A stretch of 64,000 bases of DNA from Sphagnum magellanicum (Eukaryota > Streptophyta > Sphagnopsida > Sphagnales > Sphagnaceae), in assembly GCA_021904315.1 (NCBI GenBank), contig CM038925.1:4342501-4406500 (forward strand), written 5' to 3'. Under the pieces are notes generated by a model that saw only the letters and a program-made list of their open reading frames with translations, did not search any database and was not told the origin of the DNA. A program made the translations under genes and the position numbers. Positions 23,769-35,800 of this stretch are shown piece by piece. Positions within the stretch are counted from its first letter, which is position 1, and each line of letters opens with the position of its first letter.

Positions 23769-26700
23769 ATGGATTCCAGATGTGGTCGTCACTCAAAAGT
23801 TTTTTTAGCGGCATTCTTATTGTTGTTGTTGTGGGTGCTCTGCATCATGAGTTTCGTGACGAGCGTTGCAGAGGCTCAAGTGCTGCAATTGAAGCATGGC
23901 TTTGCGGAGCTACAAGGCTCCAGTTTGAGGCAAGACGGAAAAGGGATGACTGCGGAGCACTTTGGTAGACTCCGCTCGCACGACGAGATGCGCAGGAGAC
24001 GCATGCTCTTGGCAGTCGTGGGCTTCCCTCTGGCAGGCGATGGCGATCCCACCAGCGTTGGGTAGGTACCTACCTACCTATCTATCTATCTATCTACCTA
24101 CCTACCTACCTACCCTTCTGTTGGTTCCAGGGTGATACTGCAACCTTCTATTGTACCTACTACTACTACTACCTACCCGTCTATGTACCTACCTACTCAT
24201 TCTACCTACCCACCACCCAAGTTGTCCAACAGAGTAGGGTTGGGTGTGCTGTAACCTTCTATTGTACCTACTACTACCTACCCTTCTATATACCTACCTA
24301 CTCATTCTACCTACCCACCACCCAAGTTGTCCAACAGAGGAGGATTGGGGGTGCTGTAACCTTCAATTGTACCTAGTACTACTACCTACCCGTCTATGTA
24401 CCTACCTACTCATTCTACCTACCCACCACCCAAGTTCTCCAACAGATTAGGGTTGGGGTTGCTGTAACCTTCTATTGTACCTACTGCTATCTACCCTTCT
24501 ATGTACCTACCTACTCTTTCTAGGTACCCACCACCCAAGTTGTCCAATAGAGGAGGGTTGGGGTGCAGGAGCAAGTATGTGCTGTTATGTAATTCATTTG
24601 ATTTCTTGCATTTTGTTAGGTTATTTGTTGGTTTTCTGGTTCTTCAAAACTTCCTTGTGTGAATTTTGTGGTTTCATGACATTAGTTTTGAGCACTACAG
24701 GAATTCATGACTGGCTCTCAGGGCTTTTGTTTTATGCAAATTGCAGTCTGGACTAAACAATTATATGTACCCACTTGCTTTCTTTCTTTCTTTCTTTATT
24801 TATTTATGTAGAGTGTTATAATTAGGACTCACAAGTGGCTCATGGGTGGGTTTGTTTTGTTGTTGTGTGTGGTTTTTCCTTTTGTTTTGGGGTGTGAAGA
24901 TTATATTACACACAGGTTGGTTTAGGGACTCCGGTGCAACTTTACTATGTACAGGTTGATACAGGCAGTGATATAATGTGGGTTGATTGTGCGCCCTGTT
25001 ACAACTGTCCATTGAAAACCACCCTCCCGGTAAATCCATCTACTAAGCTAGACTTTTGCTTTTGGCACCATGTGTGAAATTGTTAACCCACATATTGCAG
25101 TAAGATGTCAAGAATTGGGGTTTAGGGTTTGGGGCAGGGTGGAGATTAATGAGGGTGCAACTCTTGCTGCTGGTGGGTTTGTGTGTGTAGATTCCTCTTA
25201 CAGTCTATGATCCATCACGCTCATCAACAGCCCATGTTGTACCTTGTAGCAGTCAGAATTGTGCTTTGGCAACGGAAATGTTCTCATCAACAAACTGTCA
25301 TGGAGGAGTAACAGAGTGCTTATACCAGTCCATATATGGGGATGGGAGTACAATAGAGGGTTATTTTGTTGAAGATCTATTTACGTATGACCAACTTGTT
25401 GGCAACACATCCACCCCGAGGAATGGCTCTGCTTCAGTTGTCTTTGGGTACTCAACTTTTCTGCATATGTTGAATATCAGTTCCCCAGTTTGTGTTTGGT
25501 TTGTTGCCAAAAGAAAATATATCTATGTTCCAGAAGATTTACTGTCAAAGAACATGGTTGAGCAGCATGTCTTGATCCACATGGAATAGTCAAAACAGTT
25601 CCACACAAGGTTTAGCACTCAAAGAAGGAAGAGAGCACCAAGAAGCCAGAGGGGCCAAATTTAAGAAGTTTTGATGCACAGATTGAATTTGGGGAAGGGG
25701 CGGTGGCACAGGTGCAATTTCAACCAATCTGGTGTGTTGAGCTCAACACCAAGGGCTGTAGATGGACTGATTGGATTTGGCCAGGCATCAATCTCTGTTC
25801 TGTCACAACTTGCAAGCCAAGGAATAGCACCCAATGTCTTTGCACACTGTCTAGAAGGGGAAGATAAAGGTGGAGGGATACTTGTAATTGGTGAAATTGA
25901 TGAACCAGATTTGATATACACACCAATTATCCAACGACAGTAAGTGCATGCACACATTCCATTTTGTTGTCTGTGATGACCCATATGTGTAATATGTTGG
26001 TCACATCTCCTATGCCTTGGAGGCTCTTGTCAGATATGGCTTATTCAACACGAATACCTTACCCATAATTGATGTAAGCTAGAAATCTTAATAGTTATGT
26101 TGTTGTGATGTCTCTCTGATTTTTTTCTAATGATGAAGTCCTTACCCCCCCTTTTTTTCCTTACAAAATGTGTGCAGACAACATTACAATGTACAGCTGT
26201 TAAATATTGCAGTTAACGGAATGAATATCACTAGCCCATCAGTGTTTACACTTTCAGATAAATCGGGAGGGACCGGAGGAGGTGTTATTTTTGACAGTGG
26301 GACCACATTAGCGTATCTAGTGGACCCAGCTTACACCAACTTTGTAACAGCGGTATGTATTTATGTATGTCTGTATGTTTGTCAAATTCTTTATTTTGTG
26401 AGGTTTTGTTCAGAAAGAAGTGAAATAAAAATGGAAACACACATGTAAATTGTTTTTTTTTCCTCTCCAATAGCACACACTTGGGAAACCTACATAATTT
26501 GCATTAGCACATCTTTGGGTCTGCATTTTGTTCTTACCTGATGTCTACAAAAATGGCAGATAACTCAAGTAGTGCCTACGCCTGCTCAAGAAGTGCCAGA
26601 TGGTGAGGGTGGACACCAAATTTGCTTTGTGGATACTGGCTATGAGTACATTCTAGTCCTTTTTCCTCTGTGACTGTTATTGGCTTCCTTTTTGCACCTG

Positions 26701-28815
26701 ATATGTTGAGAGAGAGAGAGAGAGAGGTCAAGAGAGAGATATTGTAATATGGGTGGTTTCCACACTTGTGTGATCATCCTTAGATGGGTCCCCAAAATTT
26801 CTAAGGAATTTTGCAATGTTTACAGATTTGCCCTGTAAAAGTTTCTGATTCTGAATTAGAGCATAAAAGAAGTGGGTTTATGGGGTTTAGTGAATCGAGA
26901 GTGGAGTATTTGGGCTGATTTTGAGTTTTCATTTTGAATGGGGTATTTGGCCAGTGTGAACACCACATTTCCAGATGTGACGCTCTATTTTGAGGGTGGA
27001 GCAATGCAGCTCACTCCACAGAACTACCTCTTCCAACAAGAGATCACGGTAATGTTTCTCTGAGCATTCATTCATTCTGCTTGTGCTTTCTATATTTGCT
27101 CTTGGTCATGAAAGCATACTAGACTGATTTTGTGTAGGCTAATGCCTGATGCTGAGGGCATTACTGGAATAAGGGCCTGCTTGATGTGGGCCCAATTCCG
27201 GTAATGCCTGTGACCAACAGTGTTACACAATGTAAAAATAAACAATTTTTTTTGTTTTATACTCTTCCTGTGATACCCTCCGGGTGTTATCACTGGAAAA
27301 AAACTCACATGCACATTTATGCTCTGTAAGATAACCTCCAAATACACTACAGAATTTCTCAAGGTTTTTGTGATTGCTATATGACTCATTTGAATGTATA
27401 CTTGGAGGTTTTTTGAATGGGTGCATCAGGGATTAATCTTCCATAACAAGTTACCTTACTCTTGGTGCTTGGATTGTCAGTGGAATACTTCAGAATGTCA
27501 CTAATTTTCCAGTATCACTTTTCACCCTCTGAGTTGGCTGCAAATGACCAGAGCACCAGTGGCCAAACCATAGCAGCAGATTGTCTTGGGTGGCTGGAGA
27601 GTGTTAGCCAGCCAGGATATATATCATATACAATTTTTGGAGGTACAGATCTGTATCTCATGTCTGTGTTTTTTTATGCATTTTGATGGGATTGTTAATA
27701 GCTTTGGAAATGCCAGCAATGGTTAGGTCTAGGTTTTGAAGCTTAGCCTCCATGTCAGCTTGTTGCAGCTTGAATGAGGAATTGATACTTATTGGCATTT
27801 TTTCTTTGTTACATATGTCTCTTTGAGTGCTAGCCAACATCAAGACTTGCATCTTCCTGTTGCCTCTGGAAATGTGAGAATGATGTTGAGGGTGATTGGT
27901 CTGACACCTTGTGAGTTACACTCATAAGGTTATGACTGCACTCATTTGTTTTCATCCCGCCTTCAAAGCATTCTCATAGAGACATTGGTTTTAGTTAATT
28001 GTCATGAGAGTCATGTCCTTGATGATTTTGTTAAATAGTTTCACTTAGTGTGCGCCTGCTGAAATTGGACTGTGTGATGTTAATTGGGTGAAGATATTGT
28101 TTTAAAGGACAAGCTTGTGGTCTATGATAATGAGCAACATCAAATTGGGTGGAAGAACTATGACTGTAAGTATCTCTCTACAATCATTTGTAAATCTATT
28201 TCAATGAGAATGGAAATGTTGTTGCCCCTTTGTATAATTCCTCAATTTCGGTGATCGATTGCTCCATTACCCATCAGGGCATTGTAATTAATCAGCCCAA
28301 CTGTTGCAGACCTGGACATCATGGATGTAGGGGTGCTCTGTGATGCATTGTAGAGCTCATCCATTTGTACACATTGTTTTTTCATTTTCCTTTCAAATAT
28401 GAAAGGAACTACTCAAAATCTGGAATTGTTGTAGTCCTGAAGTGCTTGAAGCTCTATGTTTCTTAAGGTTTGAGGCATGATGGCCCAATGCTGGGTTCCA
28501 CAATCCTCATCGACAGTTGCTTGTGGGGGCTCAGACAATTGAGTTATCAATTTTCCTATGATGTTTGGTGAGGAAATTCTTCAATTTTCTGAGTTAATTT
28601 TTTTAAAAAAATTGGATGGCTAAAATTTCACAGGTAGAAACAGCATCAAGGTGTCAACTACTCGAAACGGGTCGAGTCCATTCACAGTGAATCCAACTGG
28701 ACTCTCTCCTATTGGAAGCTTTGGACAAGTGAATAATCCAAGAAGAAGCTTATGCACAATCATGGCATTGGTTACCACTCTAATGCTGTGTTGGAATTTG
28801 GCTATAATCATGTAA
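23769..28815 (+). CDS. A1 aspartic protease, probably secreted and GPI-anchored
   Basis: Ten exons: 23769-24061, 24900-25029, 25191-25447, 25712-25939, 26178-26352, 26560-26639, 26955-27048, 27513-27642, 28094-28165, 28634-28815; 546 aa. The ATG follows an in-frame TAG at 23751. Residues 11-33 form a signal peptide (FLAAFLLLLLWVLC) and a basic propeptide follows. The catalytic motifs are VDTGSDIMWVDC (Asp118) and IFDSGTTLAYL (Asp342). Other A1 landmarks are SIYGDGSTIEGYFVEDLFTY, VDGLIGFG, SYTIFGDIVLKDKLVVYD and QIGWKNYDC. The tail after CRNSIKVSTTRNGSS ends in a hydrophobic stretch (CTIMALVTTLMLCWNLAIIM) typical of GPI signals. This is the nepenthesin-type plant family, whose members cleave proteins in the apoplast or secretory route. 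Oddity: every junction works as GT-AG except exon 6/7, where phase demands a donor at GG|CTATGAGT (see findings). Either the allele is damaged or my exon 6 end is wrong. Confidence 0.87.
24064..24565. repeat. (TACC)n and about 108-bp tandem repeats in protease intron 1
   Basis: A (CTAC/CTAT)n tract at about 24064-24115 is followed by four copies of a 105-112 bp unit. The units begin with (C/T)AACCTTCTATTGTACCTA near 24140, 24252, 24357 and 24465. Each contains CATTCTACCTACCCACCACC and CAAGTTGTCCAACAGA (with changes in later copies), and the set ends near 24565. Confidence 0.85.
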
Positions 28816-30714
28816 GTTTGAAGTCAGGGCTTACCTGCTCCTGCTGCCTATATTAATTTATGGTAGTGGGGTTGGAACTTGGAACACTGATGCGGCCCCT
28901 ACACTGCACACTTGGGGGATATTGGGATGCTTGATGGTGGGCTTGGAATTGCTGGAAAACAACACAAGTTGAACTTGAGAGGTACATTGGGTAAATTATT
29001 CCTGGCCACTTTTGACTGTCCATAGTGGTAGTAGCATGGTGTATTTTCATCATCAACTTGAGCTTCCAAAAAGGGATAAATCGGTGATTGCTTTGGAAAA
29101 CAATTGTCATGACGATCATGTGATGATGGACCTGGTGATTTACCCCACACCCACCTGCCCCCCCCATGATAGCAATTTTAGTTTAATTCATTGCTATCTA
29201 TCTTTGCGGCAAATTTGGCACCTGGATGGAAAATAGTGTCCTGTCGCCATGATCATGCCATGATAGGGTAGTGTGATTTGCCATGAATATACATGGGGTT
29301 TTACTGACTCATCACGGTAGGAGCATTTGTGGGATACAGTGACTCTGTCACAACTGCATAATTTGTGAACTTCAGATTTCAATAAAACTTTGACCAAACA
29401 GGAGAGAACAATTTTTGCAAATTATGCAACTGCTGTCAAGCTTTGAGTCAATGATCAATTTAATTTATTTGGGTTTGCCATTTGTTGGGTACAAGTGAAA
29501 ATTCTCATGACTACAATTTTTCTTTCCTTGTTTCTGACATATATGATGTACGAGTTAATAACAAGCAACAGGCTGTGTGCACTGACACAATAGTTGGTGC
29601 TACTGCCACAGATTCTTCATCAAATTCAACACTAAAAAAAACATGCTTGACAATATAGAATATTGCCATGTTATGGATGGGAAAAAAAAAAGATTATGGG
29701 ATTTAGAAGCAGAAAAGTGCTTTGGTCAATTCATATTCCTCAAAAATTGATTCATTATTTCAACAAACATGTGTCGAAGTGGCGCCTGGTGGTGCCAATG
29801 TACTACATTAGTACTTCGAAACATACCCATACTTCCCCTCATCTTTGAAACCTTGAATTGCATGAGACCAAACTCGTATGTGAAAAGTCAGGGAGCTAGC
29901 TACCTTTGTACACAGACTAGATTTTGCAATAATAATGACCATGAATCATCATTGATATACTGGCGGCTTGAATGCCCAACTGCTGAAGTTTTGTAAAATA
30001 AATGTTGAAGCAAAGTTTGAAGTATTATTACCTATGCTTCAATCCAATTTGGGCTTTGCACACTGCTACCCCACACTATCACTGAGGATCAGCTCTATAT
30101 ATTTTTTTTTCTTATGGTTTCATGTGGTTTCGAATGATTGATCACTATATTTATGGCAATGTCAATTGAATTGAAATTAATATACATTTCATTGACATGA
30201 AAAGACACATGTTTAATCTGTTTTTTTTCATATTCATGTTGGTGGGTAGTGAAAAGGAATGAGGTAATTATAAAATGCAGGTAGTTAGTTATTAGGAAAT
30301 AAATGAAATAGTTAGGCTTGGAAATGAGATAGTTGTCTTTGAAATTATCTCTGAGAAAATATATGGGGGATGATCATACGATATGTTCCCAAAAAAAAAA
30401 AATCACCCATATATCAGTTCCTCAAAAAATAATCACCCATCTTGCACTAACAAAGTTTGCATACGCTCGATTCAGTAAACTTGCATAATGTCGAGTAATT
30501 AATTAATTAATATTGAAGATTCCTGAAATTCCAGGAGATTCTCTATTTTCCTTGGCCTCCAAAAAAAAAACGATTTGTCCAAAAAAGAATTTTTTTTGAA
30601 GATATAATTAGTGTGGAAGCTGCCAAGGTAAGTACTATGGTTAGATGAGAGAAAAAAAATGGTTCTTGACTAAAAAGGTTCTGCAAGTAAAGCTTTTAGT
30701 AAAGTGTCATGTTT

Positions 30715-31082
30715 GGCCAACATGAATTCTTGCAAGAGAGTGTTGTTGTTTGTCAAAATGGCCAACATGAATTCTTGCAAAGAGTGTTGTTGTTTGTCAA
30801 AATGGCCAACATGAATTCTTGCAAAGAGTGTTGTTGTTTGTCAAAATGGCCAACATGAATTCTTGCAACAGAGTAGTGTTGTTGTTTGTCAAAATGGCCA
30901 ACATGAATTCTTGCAACAGAGTGTTGTTGTTGTTTGTCAAAATGGCCAACATGAATTCTTGCAAAGAGTGTTGTTGTTTGTCAAAATGGCCAACATGAAT
31001 TCTTGCAAGAGAGTGTTGTTGTTTGTCAAAATGGCCAACATGAATTCTTGCAAAGAGTGTTGTTGTTGTTGTTTGTCAAAAT
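30715..31082. repeat. 44-48 bp minisatellite, eight copies
   Basis: GGCCAACATGAATTCTTGCA starts at 30715, 30760, 30804, 30848, 30896, 30944, 30988 and 31033. Each is followed by (A/CA)GAGTGTTGTTGTTTGTCAAAAT with slight length change from GTT and CA copy number. Every copy carries an EcoRI site (GAATTC). Open frames repeating QNGQHEFLQ are by-products. Confidence 0.95.
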
Positions 31083-31574
31083 CTACAACTTCTTCTCTTC
31101 TGCTGGAGTAGAGGAAAGTAAGCCTACTGAAGAAACCTGGAGTTTAGCAGCTTACTTATTATCATCATCAGCTGGCACTCATGATTTCATCAGCTGCTCA
31201 AGAGAATGTGAGTGGAAACTTTTTAAACTACTTACACAATTAATTAAAGAGCCTGTTACAAATTCTCCTCACTTCTCTCTGCCAAGGGCAGCAGACAGAC
31301 AACCACATTAAATTCCCCCTTCTCTCTCTGCTCTGCTCTGCTCTGCTCTGCACCTTATTATGGATTGTTTCCATGCCCACTCAAAGATCCTTTAGTGGAA
31401 GGAAAAGACAGATAGAAGTGGACTTTTTGCCCCATCCATCAAGAAGGAACCTAGAACCTACCTACCTACCTACCTACCTACCTACTTGGGCTAGAGTTAA
31501 CCAGCAGCATCCGTCATCAGTGCACCATGGAGGATGAATGGATGGATGGATGGATGGATGGTGTGTGGACAGGA

Positions 31575-31925
31575 AACAGTTTTTCATTGATATTCATGTA
31601 CCATAGCTAACCACAATGGTTAGCCCACAATGGTTGGTTAGCTATAAACTAATCATCTACCATGGTGGTTAGCTCAATTCCTTTTTACTTATTACCTACC
31701 TACTAACAACCCACTTGTGGGCTGTTAGTAGTGTAGGTAGTAAAATCAGCCCTTCTTTACCTATGTATAAAAAACCATCTATTTTGCCTATTATTAGTTA
31801 CCTATTTTCCTACCTATCTACCTATATATATATATATATATATGAAACCTATTTCTTTTCTTACATAATTGGTTACCAAAATGAAACCAAATATTAACTC
31901 AGTTGAGGTTCCATTGGATGTTGCG
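31575..31925 (+). repeat. dispersed (TACC)-rich repeat family, copy 1
   Basis: In order: GAAACAGTTTTTCATTGATA, TAGCTAACCACAATGGTTAG, a (TACC)-bounded dyad CTAACAACCCACTTGTGGGC with TGTTAG on the far side, ATTTTCCTACCTATCTACCT, a (TA)n insert at about 31822-31843, ATTGGTTACCAAAATGAAAC, and ATATTAACTCAGTTGAGGTT. The same block order is found in copies 2 and 3. It codes for nothing evident and is presumably a non-autonomous element. Confidence 0.75.
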
Positions 31926-32397
31926 CCTGGTTCACTCTGGCCCCCCCCCATGTGTCCATCATGCAACTATTAAAGATTATCAAAGATGCTTCTCCTATTA
32001 GCCTAGATTTTAGGTTACACTTCCCCACACACCAAGGCTGACTTCATTCATGTGCTCATCAGCTCTTCTTCCTCCATCAATGCTTAAGCTGTGACAACAG
32101 GAGGATCTTGAAGCTCTCTAGACTAGGGTATTACTCACTTGAGCATAGCTAAGCTACAAAGGCCATTGGCCATCTAGCTACTCAAGGGAGGCCAAGACTA
32201 GGTGGATGGCCTCCCTCACCTCAACTAGATAGGTGGCCATAAATGTGATAGCCTCACCTTTCACAATAGCAATTTCATCTTTGTGGGTGGTGGTGGTGCA
32301 TGACAAATAGAGTAAGCCAACCATTTTGGATGGTTTATTGTTTGAAGGTGCAAATTATTGGGGATGTGTGGAGCTACTCTTCTAAACCTCTAACAAG

Positions 32398-32523
32398 GTG
32401 GGCAAAATGTAGGGCCAAAGTGAACCAACACTTGCCAATGCACCATGAAAGATGGATGGTGGGCAAATGTAGGGCCAAAGTGAACCAACACTTGCCAATG
32501 ATGCACCATGAAAGATGTATGGT
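32398..32523. repeat. about 62-bp tandem duplication
   Basis: GTAGGGCCAAAGTGAACCAA followed by CACTTGCCAATG and GCACCATGAAAGATG occurs twice, beginning near 32409 and 32470. The second copy has a 3-base ATG addition. Confidence 0.9.
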
Positions 32524-32529
32524 AAGTGA

Positions 32530-32880
32530 TTCGAAAACAATTTTCTATTGGGTTCTAACTCCCTAGCTAACCATGATGGTTAGCCGGTTGCTTTGTTTAC
32601 TACCTACTATCAACCCACTTGTGGATTGTTAGAAGGTAGGTAATAAAGACAATCCTTACCTATCGATAAACCATTTACTTACTTAGTAGTCACCTAATTT
32701 CCTACCTATCACACAATGGGTAAGATAGGTAGGAAATTAGGTAAGATAGGTATCTACCTAATCTTACCTAATTTCCTACTTACTTCTCACACAATGGGTT
32801 ACCAAGGTGAATCCGAATATTAACTCATGTGATGTTCGTTCAGGATGGAGAGATAAGGGGCACCTAGTGGATGGTGTGTT
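32530..32880 (+). repeat. dispersed (TACC)-rich repeat family, copy 2
   Basis: Same order as copy 1: AACAATTTTCTATTGGGTTC, TAGCTAACCATGATGGTTAG, dyad ATCAACCCACTTGTGGATTG, TTTCCTACCTATC, then GGGTTACCAAGGTGAATCC and ATATTAACTCATGTGATGTT. An internal inverted (TACC/GGTA) segment lies near 32700-32765. Confidence 0.75.
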
Positions 32881-35800
32881 GGTTCACTCTTGCCCTTTGC
32901 AAGACATAATTCCCATTGTTAGTTGTTACCTACCTCTTTAGCTATTATATCCGTAGTGGATGAATTTCACAAGTATTTATTCAATCCATAAAATGAATGT
33001 CATTGAATATCATCCATTTTTTCTTTTGTATTATTTTAATATTTTCTACCACCGTCCATTTTTCATGCATAAATACATTTTAACTTTTTAAAAAGGGTTC
33101 TTTCGAGGATGGGCCTTTTGAAATGTTTAAAAATTAAATTCTATCACTCCAACTTCCAAAAAGGTATAAGAAAATGTGGCACAATCCATTATTTTTTAAT
33201 TTGATCAAAGCGATTATGAAGTACAATCTTGTGCTACAATGAAGCAAATGAACAACCATACAAGGACTAGGTATCAAGAAGACGATTGATGGTGTAAACC
33301 AAACGGACCACATAGTGAACAATGAAGGTTGACATAAGCAAAAATTGACTATTTGTCATTTATCCATTTGTAGCTAGCTTTTGCAAGTGAGACAAGAATA
33401 AAACAATGAGGTTTAAATGACCATTGGGCATTGTGGTCTCAGCATGGTGAGCCTTTAGGACCCAGCACCCACACTAGTAGCTTCACCTTCTTGAGTGAGG
33501 CCTTTTAGTTCCCCATAAAACCTACCCTAATTTTTTGTATTGCATTTGGATGATCATCTTCAGGCACAAGAACTCAGCAATGATCTTCCAGGATCTTACA
33601 AAATGGAAGAAAGATTTCACTGTCGAAGTTCAAGTCCTCTGAAAATTAGGGTTCGGGGAGGGGTCAAAAGGGGTGGTTCAAAGAATGGAAAGCAAGTTTG
33701 GTGGGTGTTTTGATTCTTTTGTTGAAATGCCACTCCAATAGCAAATGAACAGAAATGAAATGTTGGGTACCATGCCCTCCAATTACACTTAAAGAATTGT
33801 CGATATTTTCCATGTGTGTGTTTTTTTTGGATCTCTTTTCACACATATGCTAATCAATTAACATGAATTTACAAATTTTCAAAGTTGTGTCATGTTTAGA
33901 AAACTTCTTTAATTTCTTTTTTTTCTTTTACATTCTTTTCAAAAAAAGAAATTCTCTTTCAATATGTAAAAAAATATTTTATTAAAATCTAAAAATATCT
34001 TTCCAAGTCTACACATTAAAATTTGAAATTCAAAAACAAACTAAACAAACCAATGACACCTTTTTAAAATATATATATATGAACAACTCAATGAGAAGAA
34101 AGCAAAAATCAAAGGTGAAATGTGAATCAAAATTACTAAAATGAAAGTTGAAAGCTAATGAATCAAAGGTCAAGCTCATAGTGAATCAGCATGTTAAAAT
34201 CAAAGTTGCAAATTGATGTTCAAAGTGTCCAATTCCATTGTGGCATTGAAGACCAACTTAGCTAGAAGAACAAAAAAAAACAAAGTCTTATGAAATATCC
34301 ATCTATTTCAACCCAAAAAAATAAAATCAAAATGTGAATATGCATTGCTTACGGTGCAATGATAGGCAACATCTTGTAAATCCAAAATTGATCAAGGTAC
34401 ATTTTTTAGTGTTTCAAGCAAAAGTAGATTGTATCAAAGCAAAAGCAAAATGTGTTCAAACAAAAACAAACTTGGGGTCAACCACCTGATTGATTATAAT
34501 AAGATAGTTCAACAAAATATTAAAACCGTGACCAAAATTCATATTCATCTTAACAATTTGCAATGATACACAAACAAAAATAAAATCCAAACACTCTTTA
34601 TACTTGGGAGGTTCACTTTCAAACAATTTGTTTTAGAATTCATTTTAATAATTAACCCAAAAAAAATTGACAACATCTCGAGTTTGAACAATAGTTTCTT
34701 AATATTATAAATCAAAACAACAATAAGAACAACATCAAATGTAAGAACAATGTTCATATTAGGAACAATGATAGTTACATCAAAAACAATAACACCATTG
34801 TTTTTGTATTCAACACGACAATCAACAATAAGTTTATGTTTCTTGTGATGTCAATTTTCTTTTTCTTGCAAGAAACACCTTGAAAAAAATTGATTATTGA
34901 ACCAGTAGGCAATTTGCATGACAATTTTGTTCAAAATAAACATTTTTGAAACCTTAGCAACCATGGTTGAAAAAATGTATATGCAAAAAAAATTAAATCA
35001 TGAATTCAACCATGTTGTTGATGTAGGTTGACAAATATCCTACACCAACATATTCCTCTCTTCTTGAATAAATAGAGCATAAGATTTTTTGGTGTTTTTA
35101 TTAAAACCAACACCAAGCGCATGTAAAGAAGTTTCATCGCAAGCTAAATTCACATGTTGAAACTTAAAATCAATGAAAATATTAAAAGGAGATGAAGGTG
35201 TTGTGTCAATTTCAACAATTCATTGAATTTATATTTATTTAATCGACCTCCTAATGGATCTAATCAAAGCTTGGCTACTACATTGTAAATTAGAAAATAA
35301 TATAAAAACTAAATAGATGAACTATTCAAAGTTTGCAATTTGTAATGAATTCTTTAAAAATCAACAAAGCACATCACCTTACAAATGTAAGAATTTGAAA
35401 TCAAACAAATGAAGGCAAAACAACAAATTCTACAAACAATCCATAGCACTATCACACTAATGTGGACATTTTGATTTGCCATTTGTAACATCACAAGTTC
35501 TTTTAAAGTAATCCACACCCAATAATATTCAAATGTGTCTCTTATGAAATGCACAAATTTGCCCCAATTCATAAACTATAAGTTGCATTCTAACAAAACA
35601 ATAATTGAAAGTTCTAACAATTTGAAATAGTGAATATGTACCATAATTGGTCAATAGCAAGCATGAATAATTAACTCTTGTTTCAAATGACAAATTCTTA
35701 CAACCATTTTACAAAATCGTATATAAATGAAAGTTGTGAGATGCACATCCTTGTTTTAAAGTTGTGACACATGCACAATGGAATTGTCATGTGGTGGCTG

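Noticed and set aside
30863-31311. Open frames with repeated QNGQHEFLQ peptide
   Set aside because: The frame stays open only because of the minisatellite; this is not evidence of a gene.
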